Source: Agrobacterium vitis
GTDB lineage: Bacteria; Pseudomonadota; Alphaproteobacteria; Rhizobiales; Rhizobiaceae
Length of the DNA stretch: 64,000 bases
Direction: 5' to 3'
NCBI RefSeq assembly: GCF_014926405.1
Contig: NZ_JACXXJ020000003.1
Coordinates: forward strand, 248,001 to 312,000
Shown here: positions 19,212 to 27,804 of the stretch, piece by piece
Layout: each line of letters begins with the position of its first letter
Position numbering within the stretch: the stretch's first letter is position 1
Translations under genes and position numbers: made by a program
The notes under the pieces: generated by a model
Databases searched by the model: none
What the model saw: only the letters and a program-made list of their open reading frames with translations
What the model was told of the DNA's origin: nothing

Positions 19212-19309
19212 TGTGTTCCGGCGTGCAAAATTGACCCCATTAGCGGGGTAATCGGCGTCCAATTTTGACCCCCTTCGGATTTATCTGACCATCCGTCTTT
19301 TGACGGCGG

Positions 19310-20821
19310 ATGGAGAGGGAGTTGAAGCGAGTGGATACGATTGCGCGCGTCCGGCGGGCCTTTCATGTTCAAGGTTGGTCGATGAAGAAGATCGCCCGTG
19401 AACTGCATGTTTCCCGCAACACGGTCCGCAAGATATTGCGCAGCGACGAGACCGACTTCTCCTACGAGCGCGAGCGGCAGCCTTTGCCAAAGACGGGGGC
19501 CTGGCAGGCGGAGATCGAGCGGTTTCTTGCGACGAACGAAGGCAGGCCATCGCGCGAACGGCTAACGCTGATCCGGATTTACGAGGAGCTTCGAGCGCTC
19601 GGATATGACGGCAGCTATGATGCGATCCGCCGTTACGCCAAGGGTTGGGCGAAGAACCGGGGATCAGCGACGGCGCAGGCCTATGTGCCGCTCTACTATG
19701 CACCCGGCGAAGCCTACCAGTTCGACTGGAGCCACGAGATCGTGCTGATCAACGGCACGACGACGACCGTGAAGGTTGCTCATGTCCGGCTCTGCCACAG
19801 CCGCATGATGTTTGCACGTGCCTATATGCGCGAGAGCCAGGAGATGGTGTTTGACGCCCACGACAAGGCGTTTGCCTTCTTCCGTGGTACCTGCACGCGT
19901 GGCATCTACGATAACATGAAGACGGCGGTGGAGGCGGTGTTCGTGGGCAAGGAGCGGCTATACAATCGCCGCTTTCTGCAGATGTGCAGCCACTACCTTG
20001 TTCAGCCTGTCGCCTGCACCCCGGCGTCTGGTTGGGAGAAGGGCCAGGTCGAGAACCAGGTTGGCCTGGTGCGCGAACGCTTCTTCACGCCGCGCCTGAG
20101 GGTTAAGAGCCTTGAGGAATTGAACGTTTGGCTGCTCGACAAATGCGTCGCCTATGCCAAAGCGCATAACCATCCGGAACAGGCCGACCAGACGATCTGG
20201 CAGATGTTCGAAGCCGAACGCAGCAGCCTCGTCCCCTATGTCGGTCCGTTCGACGGCTTTCACTGCGTTCCGGCCTCGGTCTCGAAGACCTGCACGGTCC
20301 GTTTCGACAATAACAAATACTCGGTCCTCTCAACGGCTGTCGGCCGCCCGGTCGAAGTCCACGCCTATGCCGACCGGATTGTGGTCAAGCAGGATGGCAC
20401 GGTCATCGCCGAACATCGGCGCAGCTTCGGCCGCGGCGAGACGGTCTATGATCCCTGGCATTATGTGCCTGTCCTGGCCCGTAAACCCGGCGCTCTTCGC
20501 AATGGCGCGCCGTTCCGCGACTGGGTAATGCCGGCGGCGATGGAGAAGGTCCGCAAGCGATTGAAGACAGTCGATGACGGCGATCGGCAAATGGTCACCA
20601 TTCTCGGATGCGTACCGGGCGACGGTATCACGACCGTTGAGGCCGCCTGCCAGGAGGCGCTTGATCAGGGCGTCTGCTCGGCTGCCGTCATCCTCAACAT
20701 ACTGGCGCGGCGTCGTGATCCTGCTCCGGCTGCGCCCCTGCAAATCCCCGATGCACTGCGGCTGACCCATGAGCCGGTCGCCGATTGCGCTCGCTATGAC
20801 AGCCTCAGGAGGGCAAGCTGA
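19310..20821 (+). CDS. istA: IstA, IS21-family transposase
   Basis: A DDE-type transposase of up to 503 residues. The N-terminus carries a helix-turn-helix ([19 protein letters not shown], residues ~25-43). The integrase core begins near YQFDWSHE, with the [21 protein letters not shown] segment supplying the conserved glutamate region. ATG 19310 is the longest start. The in-frame GTG at 19331 (giving [13 protein letters not shown]), preceded by GGAGAGGGAG, is an equally good or better start. The stop overlaps the ATG of istB. The frame is intact, so the element may be active. Confidence 0.92.
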   Translation: MERELKRVDTIARVRRAFHVQGWSMKKIARELHVSRNTVRKILRSDETDFSYERERQPLPKTGAWQAEIERFLATNEGRPSRERLTLIRIYEELRALGYDGSYDAIRRYAKGWAKNRGSATAQAYVPLYYAPGEAYQFDWSHEIVLINGTTTTVKVAHVRLCHSRMMFARAYMRESQEMVFDAHDKAFAFFRGTCTRGIYDNMKTAVEAVFVGKERLYNRRFLQMCSHYLVQPVACTPASGWEKGQVENQVGLVRERFFTPRLRVKSLEELNVWLLDKCVAYAKAHNHPEQADQTIWQMFEAERSSLVPYVGPFDGFHCVPASVSKTCTVRFDNNKYSVLSTAVGRPVEVHAYADRIVVKQDGTVIAEHRRSFGRGETVYDPWHYVPVLARKPGALRNGAPFRDWVMPAAMEKVRKRLKTVDDGDRQMVTILGCVPGDGITTVEAACQEALDQGVCSAAVILNILARRRDPAPAAPLQIPDALRLTHEPVADCARYDSLRRAS

Positions 20822-21555
20822 TGGAACGCACACAGGTTCTGGAATTGATGAGCACCTTGAAGCTCTACGGCATGCGCAGCGCCTATGACGAGGTCATGGG
20901 CAACGGCATCAAGCGCCAGCATGAGCCGCCGCGTATCGTTGGCGATCTTCTGCAGTCCGAGATCGCCGAGAAGCAGGCCCGCTCCATCCGCTACCAGCTC
21001 AGCATCGCCAAGCTGCCGCTCGCCAAGGATATCGACGACTTCGACTTCACCAACACGCCCGTCAATGAAGGCCTTGTCCGCGACCTGGCCACCGGAGCCT
21101 TTGTTGCCGATCAGCGCAATGTTGTTCTCGTCGGAGGCACGGGCACCGGCAAGAGCCACCTGGCCATCGCGATCGCCCGCGCGCTCATCCGCAACGGCAC
21201 ACGCGGGCGCTTCTACAATGTCGTCGACTTGGTCAATCGGCTGGAGACGGAGACGCGCAGCGGCAAGCAGGGCCGGACGGCGGACTATCTCAACCGCCTC
21301 GACTTCATCATCCTCGACGAACTCGGATACCTGCCATTCGCCCAGGCCGGCGGCCAGCTTCTGTTCCACCTGATCAGCAGGCTCTACGAGCGCACATCCA
21401 TCATAGTCACCACCAACCTGGCATTCGGCGAATGGCCAACCGTCTTCGGCGACGCCAAGATGACCACCGCGCTCCTCGACAGGCTCACCCATCACTGCGA
21501 GATCGTCGAAACCGGCAACGAGTCCTGGCGCTTCAAAAACCGCTCTCAAAGCTAA
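20821..21555 (+). CDS. istB: IstB, IS21-family AAA+ transposition helper
   Basis: A DnaC-like AAA+ ATPase of 244 residues that selects the target and activates IstA. Walker [11 protein letters not shown] is at ~103-112, Walker [13 protein letters not shown] at ~162-173, and an ITTNLAF-type sensor follows (TTNLAFGEW). It starts one base into the istA stop codon and ends 137 bases before the right end of the element. Confidence 0.93.
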   Translation: MERTQVLELMSTLKLYGMRSAYDEVMGNGIKRQHEPPRIVGDLLQSEIAEKQARSIRYQLSIAKLPLAKDIDDFDFTNTPVNEGLVRDLATGAFVADQRNVVLVGGTGTGKSHLAIAIARALIRNGTRGRFYNVVDLVNRLETETRSGKQGRTADYLNRLDFIILDELGYLPFAQAGGQLLFHLISRLYERTSIIVTTNLAFGEWPTVFGDAKMTTALLDRLTHHCEIVETGNESWRFKNRSQS

Positions 21556-21694
21556 AGCCGAAGAGCCCCATCACCCGCACCTGTTTCGCCCTCTGCAACC
21601 CCGGCCAGCGCCGGGCGATCCAGGTGCTGATCGTCAACACGGGGGTCAACATTGGACGCCGATATGGGGTCAACTTTCCGCGCCGATTGACACT

Positions 21695-21925
21695 GTCCAG
21701 AGTTCCCGAGCCAGCTCTAGCCGCATCGATCTCGTGCCCGATGGTAAGCAACTGGTGATCGTGCTGCGAGGCGATCTTGCCGCGATCCTCACCTTTGCAT
21801 CCGGCAAGAAGAAGCCTGAGTTCCTCAACGAAAGGGCGATCCTGGAAGACCTCATGGGAAGACTCGCGTCGACTGAAGCCCAGAAACGCCAAAAGCCCTC
21901 CTTTTGGGAGGGCTTATCGTATTGA
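21695..21925 (+). pseudogene. C-terminal remnant of a large serine recombinase
   Basis: Reading continues in frame from the IS21 right end into SSRIDLVPDGKQLVIVLRG, then DLAAILTFASGKK and the tail EAQKRQKPSFWEGLSY. This resembles the C-terminus of site-specific recombinases of the resolvase/invertase type found in rhizobial genomic islands, where LRGDLAAILxLASGKKKP is a common end. The catalytic N-terminal domain is missing, presumably removed together with one side of the IS21 target. The identity is recalled from family pattern and is moderately secure. Confidence 0.6.
21893..21915 (+). terminator. Rho-independent-like hairpin at recombinase end
   Basis: A perfect nine-base stem (AAGCCCTCC / GGAGGGCTT) with a TTTTG loop overlaps the last codons of the recombinase remnant. 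It is preceded by an A-run, so on the minus strand the hairpin is followed by TTTT. It could act in either direction. Confidence 0.6.
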
Positions 21926-22498
21926 TATTTTGTAAGTTATTGGTTGCGGGGGCTCACAACCAACCATTCCTGCGATTGGTCAAGCGTGAGATACCAAAAC
22001 TGGCTGCATAACAATTATTGGTCGCCTTGGTAGGATTCGAACCTGCGACCACTGCAATTCTGAAGCTTGGATTGTCACTTATAGTCTTGAAGGACCGAAA
22101 TTCGGTGCCCGACGGCGACGCTGTGCGCGGACCGGACTGGGCCTTTCTGATCGACAATCCTTAGACCGAGCGCGACAAAATCCTTGCTGCTGACCAGGGG
22201 GTTGTAGGCATTTCTTTATTACCCTCCAGCGCCCGATCGGCTAGCTGGGTACCGATGGATCACCTGCCGTCAATTCAGTTGCTAGCAAGTCGCCGCGTCA
22301 TGAGTCAATTGATCGCAGAGACATGCTAGCGAAACGGCATAGAAATCGTACTAACTCACGGACAATCGACCCCTGATACCGTGTTTTGCAACTGATCACC
22401 GACAGGATCGACAGCCCGCTCACGGCAGAGCATGCCGCTTTGATCTGCGTCCAGAAGCATCGACTAGACTCAAGCCGGTCTACCCAGAGTATCAACGG
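21926..22498. other. Non-coding stretch with a tRNA-like relic
   Basis: About 570 bases with no convincing gene on either strand; the open frames here (at most 67 codons) resemble nothing I recognise. The only recognisable item is the tRNA 3'-half-like sequence at 22019-22050. The rest may be debris from the rearrangements on both sides. Confidence 0.6.
22019..22050 (-). tRNA. tRNA 3'-half-like fragment (possible att relic)
   Basis: Read on the minus strand, this 32-base segment has the layout of a tRNA 3' end: a T-arm GCAGG-TTCGAAT-CCTAC (one mismatch in the five-base stem), a seven-base acceptor strand CAAGGCG, discriminator A and CCA. No matching D arm, anticodon arm or 5' acceptor strand is visible upstream, so it is not a functional tRNA. 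The 3' ends of tRNA genes are common integration sites, and this one lies next to a recombinase remnant. The parent tRNA species cannot be named. Confidence 0.45.
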
Positions 22499-22600
22499 CT
22501 ACACCTGCGAAACACCACCATCTATCGCCAGTTCCGTTCCTGTGATGTAGCTGCTTTCCGACGACGCTAAGAATAGTACGGCGGCGGCTACCTCTTCTGC
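22499..22600 (-). pseudogene. C-terminal tail of a short-chain dehydrogenase, joined in frame to an MCP
   Basis: The last 33 codons of the minus-strand open frame read AEEVAAAVLFLASSES then SYITGTELAIDGGVSQV. This is the standard C-terminus of classical short-chain dehydrogenases (LASxxSxYITGxxLxVDGG). There is no Rossmann fold upstream; instead the frame joins a chemotaxis-receptor signalling domain. The junction lies around the codons for ARRAEEVA, a sequence both families can share, pointing to recombination at a short homology. Confidence 0.85.
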
Positions 22601-24018
22601 GCGGCGAGCGCTGTCCTTAACGGTGGTGGTGACTTCCTCTAGCGCTGCGGCTGTCTCTTCGACCGAGGCTGCCTGCTGCTTGGTGCGGCTCGCGAGGTGA
22701 TCGGCGGAAGAGCGTATCTCGACCGCGCCACTGTCGATTGCCTTGGCGTTCTGACCGACGATAGCCAGCGCATCGTGGAGTTTTTTGACCGAAGCGTTGA
22801 AGTCTGTGCGCAAACGGTCGAGGTCGCCATTGGCAAGGCGACCGAGGCTATCTGCAAGCGAATTCACAGCGAATGCTATCTGCTCTGCCTCGCCGGTCTT
22901 CGCGGCTTCGCGGGCGCGACGCTCCTGCTCGGTCATGGCACGGGTCTCTTCTGCTTCGCGGGCGAGGCGCCCCCGCTCGACAATGTTGTCGCGGAAAACA
23001 GCGACAGCGGCAGCCATCTGGCCAACTTCGTCGTTGCGATCAGTACAGGGGATTTCAGTCAAGACATTACCGCGTGCAAGTTTCGCCATCACGCCGGTCA
23101 TATTAACAACTGGTCGAACGACGAGTCGTGAGAGAAGTACTGCGAGGATAGCGATCATAGCAACTACACCTACAAGTGTTGCAACAGCAGCGGCCGTGCG
23201 AAACTCATTGATGCCTGCGTAGGCAAGATCACGATCAATCTGGACCGCAAGATACCAGTCGCCGCGCGGCAAGCCTCGGATCGGAAGGAAGGAAACCAGG
23301 ACATTTGCATCGGCGAAAGTGGTTTCTGTGACGCTGGAGCCGACGGCGGGGGTATTAGTCGGATAGGCATCTTTAAGAGTTTTCGTGACGAGATTGCTGT
23401 TCCGGTGAACTAGGATTGTCCCATCCTGCTTTACCAAGAACGCAGAGCCTTTACCGCCCATATCGACTGAGTTAACCATGCTGACCAGCGATTCGATAGA
23501 GAAGCTTGAGGCAGCAACTCCCGTCAGCGAACCGTTTTTTTTCAATGGCGAAGCTACGCTGATTTGCAGTTTGCCGGTAGTTGCTAAAAACGGATCGGTG
23601 ATGAACAGACCATCAGCACTTACCGCGCCTTTATACCAAGGTCGCATTCTTGGGTCGAAATCCGAAGCCATATTCTGGTTAGGGAATATGGTGAAATTCC
23701 CCTGTTGATCGCCGATGTAAGTCGACAAAAATTCGCGTACAAGCACATCGTTGTCGAGAGTTTTGAGCATTTCTGTTGCGTTAGCATCGTGCCGCAATGC
23801 ACTACCAACCGCCTCCGTCAGCAAAATCCTAGCGTTTAGCCAGTTTGCGATACTCTGAGATGCTTGAAGCCCAGAACTCTAAATCTCGCTTTGGACAGCG
23901 GCGCTTGTTGCCTTGCGTTGGAGACTATCAATATAGAAGGAGAAGCCCGACATAGCGCGACGATCACCAGCGAAGCCACTGCTAGTATCTTAGTCATTAA
24001 GTTGAAACTCGTATTCAT
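22601..24018 (-). pseudogene. Broken methyl-accepting chemotaxis protein (dCACHE type)
   Basis: A chemoreceptor in three pieces. ATG 24018 begins MNTSFNLMTKILAVASLVIVA, the first membrane helix, after which the frame shifts near 23955. The next frame (FSFYIDSLQRKATSAAVQSEI) meets an in-frame TAG at 23879-23881 and then continues as IANWLNARILLTEAV, followed by a dCACHE sensor (DPRMRPWYKGA; ITDPFLATTGKLQISVASP), a second membrane helix (~LVGVVAMIAILAVLL), HAMP, and the start of the signalling domain up to ALEEVTTTVKDSARRAEEV. The conserved hairpin tip is missing and replaced by the dehydrogenase tail. It should not signal. The 1326-base open part could still be translated from a TTG. Confidence 0.88.
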
Positions 24019-24296
24019 GCTACGGCCCTGCAAGGAACATCTACACCGCGTCAGCGGAATATGGTTAAGGGAAATTTTAAAACTGCCCGGCCGTCATGGC
24101 CAGGGATTTGGGAATTTCGTCAGTTGAGTGAAATGAACGCGGCGACGAGTTGAACATCGACCGGCTTGTGCCAAGAGAATTCAGGCCACTCCGCATTCCT
24201 AGTCTACTTGTTCGCCTTGCATGAGGAACCATATGTCGGCTCGCCGACACTCGCCAGGCTACTATTCAAAGACGAAGCGGTAGGTTTACGATGCCT
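24019..24296. other. Intergenic stretch, nothing recognised
   Basis: About 280 bases between the 3' end of the aspartate dehydrogenase gene and the start of the chemoreceptor remnant. No gene, repeat or strong hairpin was seen on either strand. It may hold the old promoter of the receptor. Confidence 0.5.
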
Positions 24297-25109
24297 TCAC
24301 GTGCCAACCTTCAGCGTGTCCTTTAATCCGCGCAAGCATGCAATTACAGACAGTGGCGTCAACAGTCCGGTGCGGGGATTTTCGGGATTGGGGACGCCTT
24401 CAATGGTCATGGAGAAACGTGCGACGTCGGCCTCTACCTCAATCCGATGGGTATTGCGCTCAACATGCGGATCGGCGAAGAGGCGGATTTGTGTCCTTTC
24501 CGGTCCTATACCCGCCATTGCAAGCGCAGCGGCGACGTTAACGTTGGCCGGAAAACCGATCGCTGCCTCGAGCGCGTTGCCTTCAAAGATGCACAACGGC
24601 ACCTCGAGATTATCAAGTGACATCGTACGCTCTGTAAGAAATGGCGCTCCAAGCCAGCCCCGTGGGGCTTTGCGGGTCTCTATCAGCACGGAGTGGATCG
24701 TGCCCTGTGCAGCTGCACGCACCGCGTCTAAACCGATCAATGCGCCGGTCGGAACGATGATCCGAGCCCCATGTTGATCTGCTTCGTCGACAAGATAAAA
24801 GTGCCGCAGCAAAGCGCCACCGGAGCAGGCGATCAGGGTGCGACCGGCAGCAATCGCTGGCCGGGCGATGTCGAGAAAGGTGGCTGCAGGTGCCGCTTCT
24901 ACGACGATCTCGGCATCCACCAGTTCTTCCGCCGTCTCCCTAACGGGCGGCGGCGCGGCGAAATCGGAGAGAGCCGCCCGCGCCTTTGCTGTGTTGCCAG
25001 ACGCGACGGAGACGAGCCTGAACCCGGGAACACGCCCCTGATCGATAGCACGGGCAACTGACAGACCGATGGCGCCCAGCCCGGCGATAGCCACAGTAGT
25101 TTGCGTCAT
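24297..25109 (-). CDS. Aspartate dehydrogenase family (NadX-like) oxidoreductase
   Basis: A 270-residue NAD(P)-dependent enzyme of the aspartate dehydrogenase (DUF108) family, which interconverts L-aspartate and iminosuccinate. The N-terminal Rossmann motif is VAIAGLGAIGLSVARAI. A catalytic region with ACSGGALL follows, and the C-terminal domain shows VNVAAALAMAGIGPERT, then RNTHRIEVE and NPENPRTGLLTPLSVIA, all typical. Its start overlaps the stop of the dehydratase gene by four bases (ATGA), the last junction in this operon. With that neighbour it may reduce the imine product to an amino acid. The reaction on this substrate is inferred. Confidence 0.85.
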   Translation of the reverse strand: MTQTTVAIAGLGAIGLSVARAIDQGRVPGFRLVSVASGNTAKARAALSDFAAPPPVRETAEELVDAEIVVEAAPAATFLDIARPAIAAGRTLIACSGGALLRHFYLVDEADQHGARIIVPTGALIGLDAVRAAAQGTIHSVLIETRKAPRGWLGAPFLTERTMSLDNLEVPLCIFEGNALEAAIGFPANVNVAAALAMAGIGPERTQIRLFADPHVERNTHRIEVEADVARFSMTIEGVPNPENPRTGLLTPLSVIACLRGLKDTLKVGT

Positions 25110-26125
25110 TTCGAATCTCCTAACACTTCACGAAACAGATCGGCATCGACATTTGCCCCCGAGAGAAGCACTGCGACGGTTTGGTCAGCCACAGGGATCG
25201 CGCCCGTAAGAACAGCTGCAAGTGACGCTGCCCCCCCCGGCTCCACGACCAAGCCGAACTCACTGAATGCGAGACGCATCGCGTGTGCAACATGCTTGTC
25301 ACTAACCGCAATGCTTCCTTTCAGACGCGGCGACAGAATATTGAAATTCATGGATCCGGTTGTCACGGCAAGCAGCGCGTCGCAGAATGATCGCCCCGAG
25401 AGGTCATTCTTCTCGCGCCGACCGCTCACCAGCCCGCGCCGCAGGTCATCGTACGCCTCAGGCTCGGCCGCCCAAACCTGGGCCTGCGGCAGCATTGTTT
25501 CAAACGCAAGCGCGCAGCCTGCGGCAAGTCCGCCACCGGAGCAGCTGACAGCCAGTGCGTCGATCATAAAACCCATATCTAAAGCCTGTTCGACAATTTC
25601 TTTGGCCACGGTAGCCGCACCCGCCACGATCCGCCGATCTTCGAAAGGTGGAATGAGCGTCAGCTGGCGCTCGCCAGACACGGCAGCGCCAATCGCTTCA
25701 CGATCGTCATGAAGCCTGTCGTAAAGAATAACTTCCGCGCCCCATTCACGCGTTCTTTGGATTTTGACCGCAGGCGCGTCCTGCGGCATTATCACCACAG
25801 CCGGGACACCAAAGCGGTTGGCAGCCCAGGCAACAGCCTGGCCATGATTGCCCGAGGAAAAGGCGATCACGCCGCGCTGTCGCGCCTGCTGATCCATCAG
25901 CGACAGCGTATTCCATGCCCCACGTGCTTTGAAGCTTCCAGCACGCTGAAGACCTTCAGCCTTTACGAGCAGCCGTCCGCCGATCAAGCGGTTGACACGC
26001 TCACTTTCCAGAAGCGGTGTTTTGACCAGATGGCCGTCAATACGCCCGGCGGCGGCCTCGATTTCATCGAAGCCCGGGGGCTGAAGATGCCATGGCGTTG
26101 ATGCAGCAGCTTGGCTGATGTTCAT
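25106..26125 (-). CDS. PLP-dependent threonine/serine dehydratase family enzyme
   Basis: A 339-residue fold-type II PLP enzyme (threonine dehydratase, serine racemase and 3-hydroxyaspartate dehydratase group). The PLP lysine is in RAGSFKARGAWN (~residue 65). The phosphate loop is seen as CSGGGLAAG, and the SSGNHGQAVAWAA block follows the lysine by ~25 residues. It lacks the C-terminal ACT regulatory domain of biosynthetic threonine deaminase, so it is a catabolic form. The neighbouring aspartate dehydrogenase makes a hydroxyaspartate-type substrate attractive, but threonine, serine or a D-amino acid are also possible. Confidence 0.85.
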   Translation of the reverse strand: MNISQAAASTPWHLQPPGFDEIEAAAGRIDGHLVKTPLLESERVNRLIGGRLLVKAEGLQRAGSFKARGAWNTLSLMDQQARQRGVIAFSSGNHGQAVAWAANRFGVPAVVIMPQDAPAVKIQRTREWGAEVILYDRLHDDREAIGAAVSGERQLTLIPPFEDRRIVAGAATVAKEIVEQALDMGFMIDALAVSCSGGGLAAGCALAFETMLPQAQVWAAEPEAYDDLRRGLVSGRREKNDLSGRSFCDALLAVTTGSMNFNILSPRLKGSIAVSDKHVAHAMRLAFSEFGLVVEPGGAASLAAVLTGAIPVADQTVAVLLSGANVDADLFREVLGDSK

Positions 26126-26155
26126 GATCGAGCGCTCCTTTCTGTCATTTTCAGT

Positions 26156-27799
26156 TTATGCGGCAATGTAACCGTGTGCGATATCGCGATCGATGTCCGC
26201 GGGAGCGCGGAAAGCCGGGTCGCCGTAGCCGCCGCCGCCGGATGTTTCCAGGCGAATGATGTCGCCTTTCAACAGTTGCAGGTTGTCGACCTTGGATGGC
26301 AATTCCTGCTGATCCTTGCCACGGATCAGGACAAGGCTTCCCGCACGCCCCGGCTCGCCGCCGTTTAGTCCATAAGGACGGAACCGGAAACGCTCGAGAT
26401 TGGCTGTGAAAACAGCTCTTTCGCTGTCCACGCGCCACTCCCGGAACAAGCCGAGCCCGCCGCGCTGTCGACCCGCCCCCCCAGATCCCTGGACAAGGCC
26501 GTAGCTGACGATGGAGATCGGCAGCTCGCTTTCGATCATCTCTGCGGGAATGTTGGAGCAATTGTGCATGCCATAGGTGTAGGCACTCAGCCCGTCGATA
26601 TCTGCATGGGCACCACTGCCACCGACCTCGATTTCTACAAGCACGCTGCGCTCATCATTCTCGCCGACTGTCTGGAAAGAGCATACATAGGATACGCCGT
26701 AATAGGCTGCAGGAACGCGTCCTGGGACCGCCTTATGCAAAGCGCCGAGAACGGTCGTTGCAAGCCGATGCCCTACGGCAATCCGGTTTGCAACCGGCGC
26801 TGGGTGGCGAGCATTGACGATCAATCCCTCGGGAGCAATAAGCTTAATGGGCCGGTAGCAGCCTGAATTTGCCGGTATCTCGGTGTCCGCGATTGCCATC
26901 ATGGCATAGGAAGCGGCCGACTGCGACGAGGCAAGAGTGGCGTTGATCGGACCGGCAACTTGCTTGCTGCATCCGGAGAGATCGATTGTCACTTCCTCCC
27001 CTTGGATATGCACGATGACATGAATGCGGACGGGCTCATGTCCAATTCCGTCATCGTCAAGAAAATCTTCGAATTCGTAAACTCCGTCCGGAATACGCCC
27101 GATCATCATGCGCATGGCCCGTTCCGATCCGTCTAGCATTTGGTTGCATGCATCAACGAACATGTCAGCGCCCACGCGCGCCGCAAGCCGGCGCAGGTTG
27201 GCCTCGCCCACGGCAAGCGAGGCAAGCTGGGCTTGCAGATCGCCCCACAGCATGTCTGGACGGCGCACATTCTGCCGCATCATCGCTACCACGTCCGCGT
27301 TGATCTTGCCGGCCCGCACGAGTTTGAGCGGCGGGATACGTAGTCCTTCCTGAAAAATTTCCGTTGCAGCAGCTGAGTAGGAGCCGGCTGCCATCCCGCC
27401 CATATCGAGATGATGGCAAAGTGTTCCTACAATGCCGATCCGCTCGCCGTCGAGGAATACCGGGCGGAAGGCAAGAATGTCGGGTATATGCTGACCGCCG
27501 CAATAGGGGTCGTTGGTGATAACAACGTCGCCTTCCTCCCATTGATCAAGGGGCAGGAAATCGTGAACGATCGTCAATAGACCGCTGCCCATAGAATTTA
27601 GATGTTGTGGTATGCGGGCGGCCTGGGCGACGTTAAAGCCATCACGATCAAAGACGGCCGTGGAATAGTCCAGCAATTCGCGGATGACAGTGGAACGGCT
27701 GGTACGCCAGACGGTAACGTCCATTTCCGCCGCCGTTGCCGTCAGTGCATTGCGTAGAATTTCAAGCTCGATCGGGTTCAAACGTGTACTCTCGGTCAT
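26156..27799 (-). CDS. hyuB: Hydantoinase B/oxoprolinase subunit (HyuB)
   Basis: A 547-residue protein of the hydantoinase B family (HyuB; C-terminal half of 5-oxoprolinase; acetone carboxylase alpha relatives). N-terminal NPIELEILRNALTATAAEMD and GDVVITNDPYCGGQHIPDI are characteristic, as are the later PRTGLL-like and LNGGEPG segments (YGLNGGEPGRAG). It acts with HyuA, whose stop lies five bases upstream, to open a cyclic amide (hydantoin or oxoproline) with ATP. The exact ring is not predictable. It is read just before the dehydratase gene (gap 30). Confidence 0.92.
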   Translation of the reverse strand: MTESTRLNPIELEILRNALTATAAEMDVTVWRTSRSTVIRELLDYSTAVFDRDGFNVAQAARIPQHLNSMGSGLLTIVHDFLPLDQWEEGDVVITNDPYCGGQHIPDILAFRPVFLDGERIGIVGTLCHHLDMGGMAAGSYSAAATEIFQEGLRIPPLKLVRAGKINADVVAMMRQNVRRPDMLWGDLQAQLASLAVGEANLRRLAARVGADMFVDACNQMLDGSERAMRMMIGRIPDGVYEFEDFLDDDGIGHEPVRIHVIVHIQGEEVTIDLSGCSKQVAGPINATLASSQSAASYAMMAIADTEIPANSGCYRPIKLIAPEGLIVNARHPAPVANRIAVGHRLATTVLGALHKAVPGRVPAAYYGVSYVCSFQTVGENDERSVLVEIEVGGSGAHADIDGLSAYTYGMHNCSNIPAEMIESELPISIVSYGLVQGSGGAGRQRGGLGLFREWRVDSERAVFTANLERFRFRPYGLNGGEPGRAGSLVLIRGKDQQELPSKVDNLQLLKGDIIRLETSGGGGYGDPAFRAPADIDRDIAHGYIAA

Positions 27800-27804
27800 G
27801 TATC

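Larger units (their letters stand above)
19212..21692 (+). mobile_element. IS21-family insertion sequence
   Basis: An element of about 2.48 kb encoding istA and istB. Its ends are imperfect inverted repeats: the left end begins TGTGTTCCGGCG and contains AAATTGACCCC; the right end, read inward, begins TGTCAATCGGCG and contains AAGTTGACCCC. Extra inner copies of the TTGACCCC motif lie at both ends (near 19260 and 21640), typical of the multiple transposase-binding sites of IS21. No matching target duplication is visible: the left flank is IS3 orfB and the right flank is an unrelated recombinase remnant, so a deletion or recombination probably followed insertion. Confidence 0.9.
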
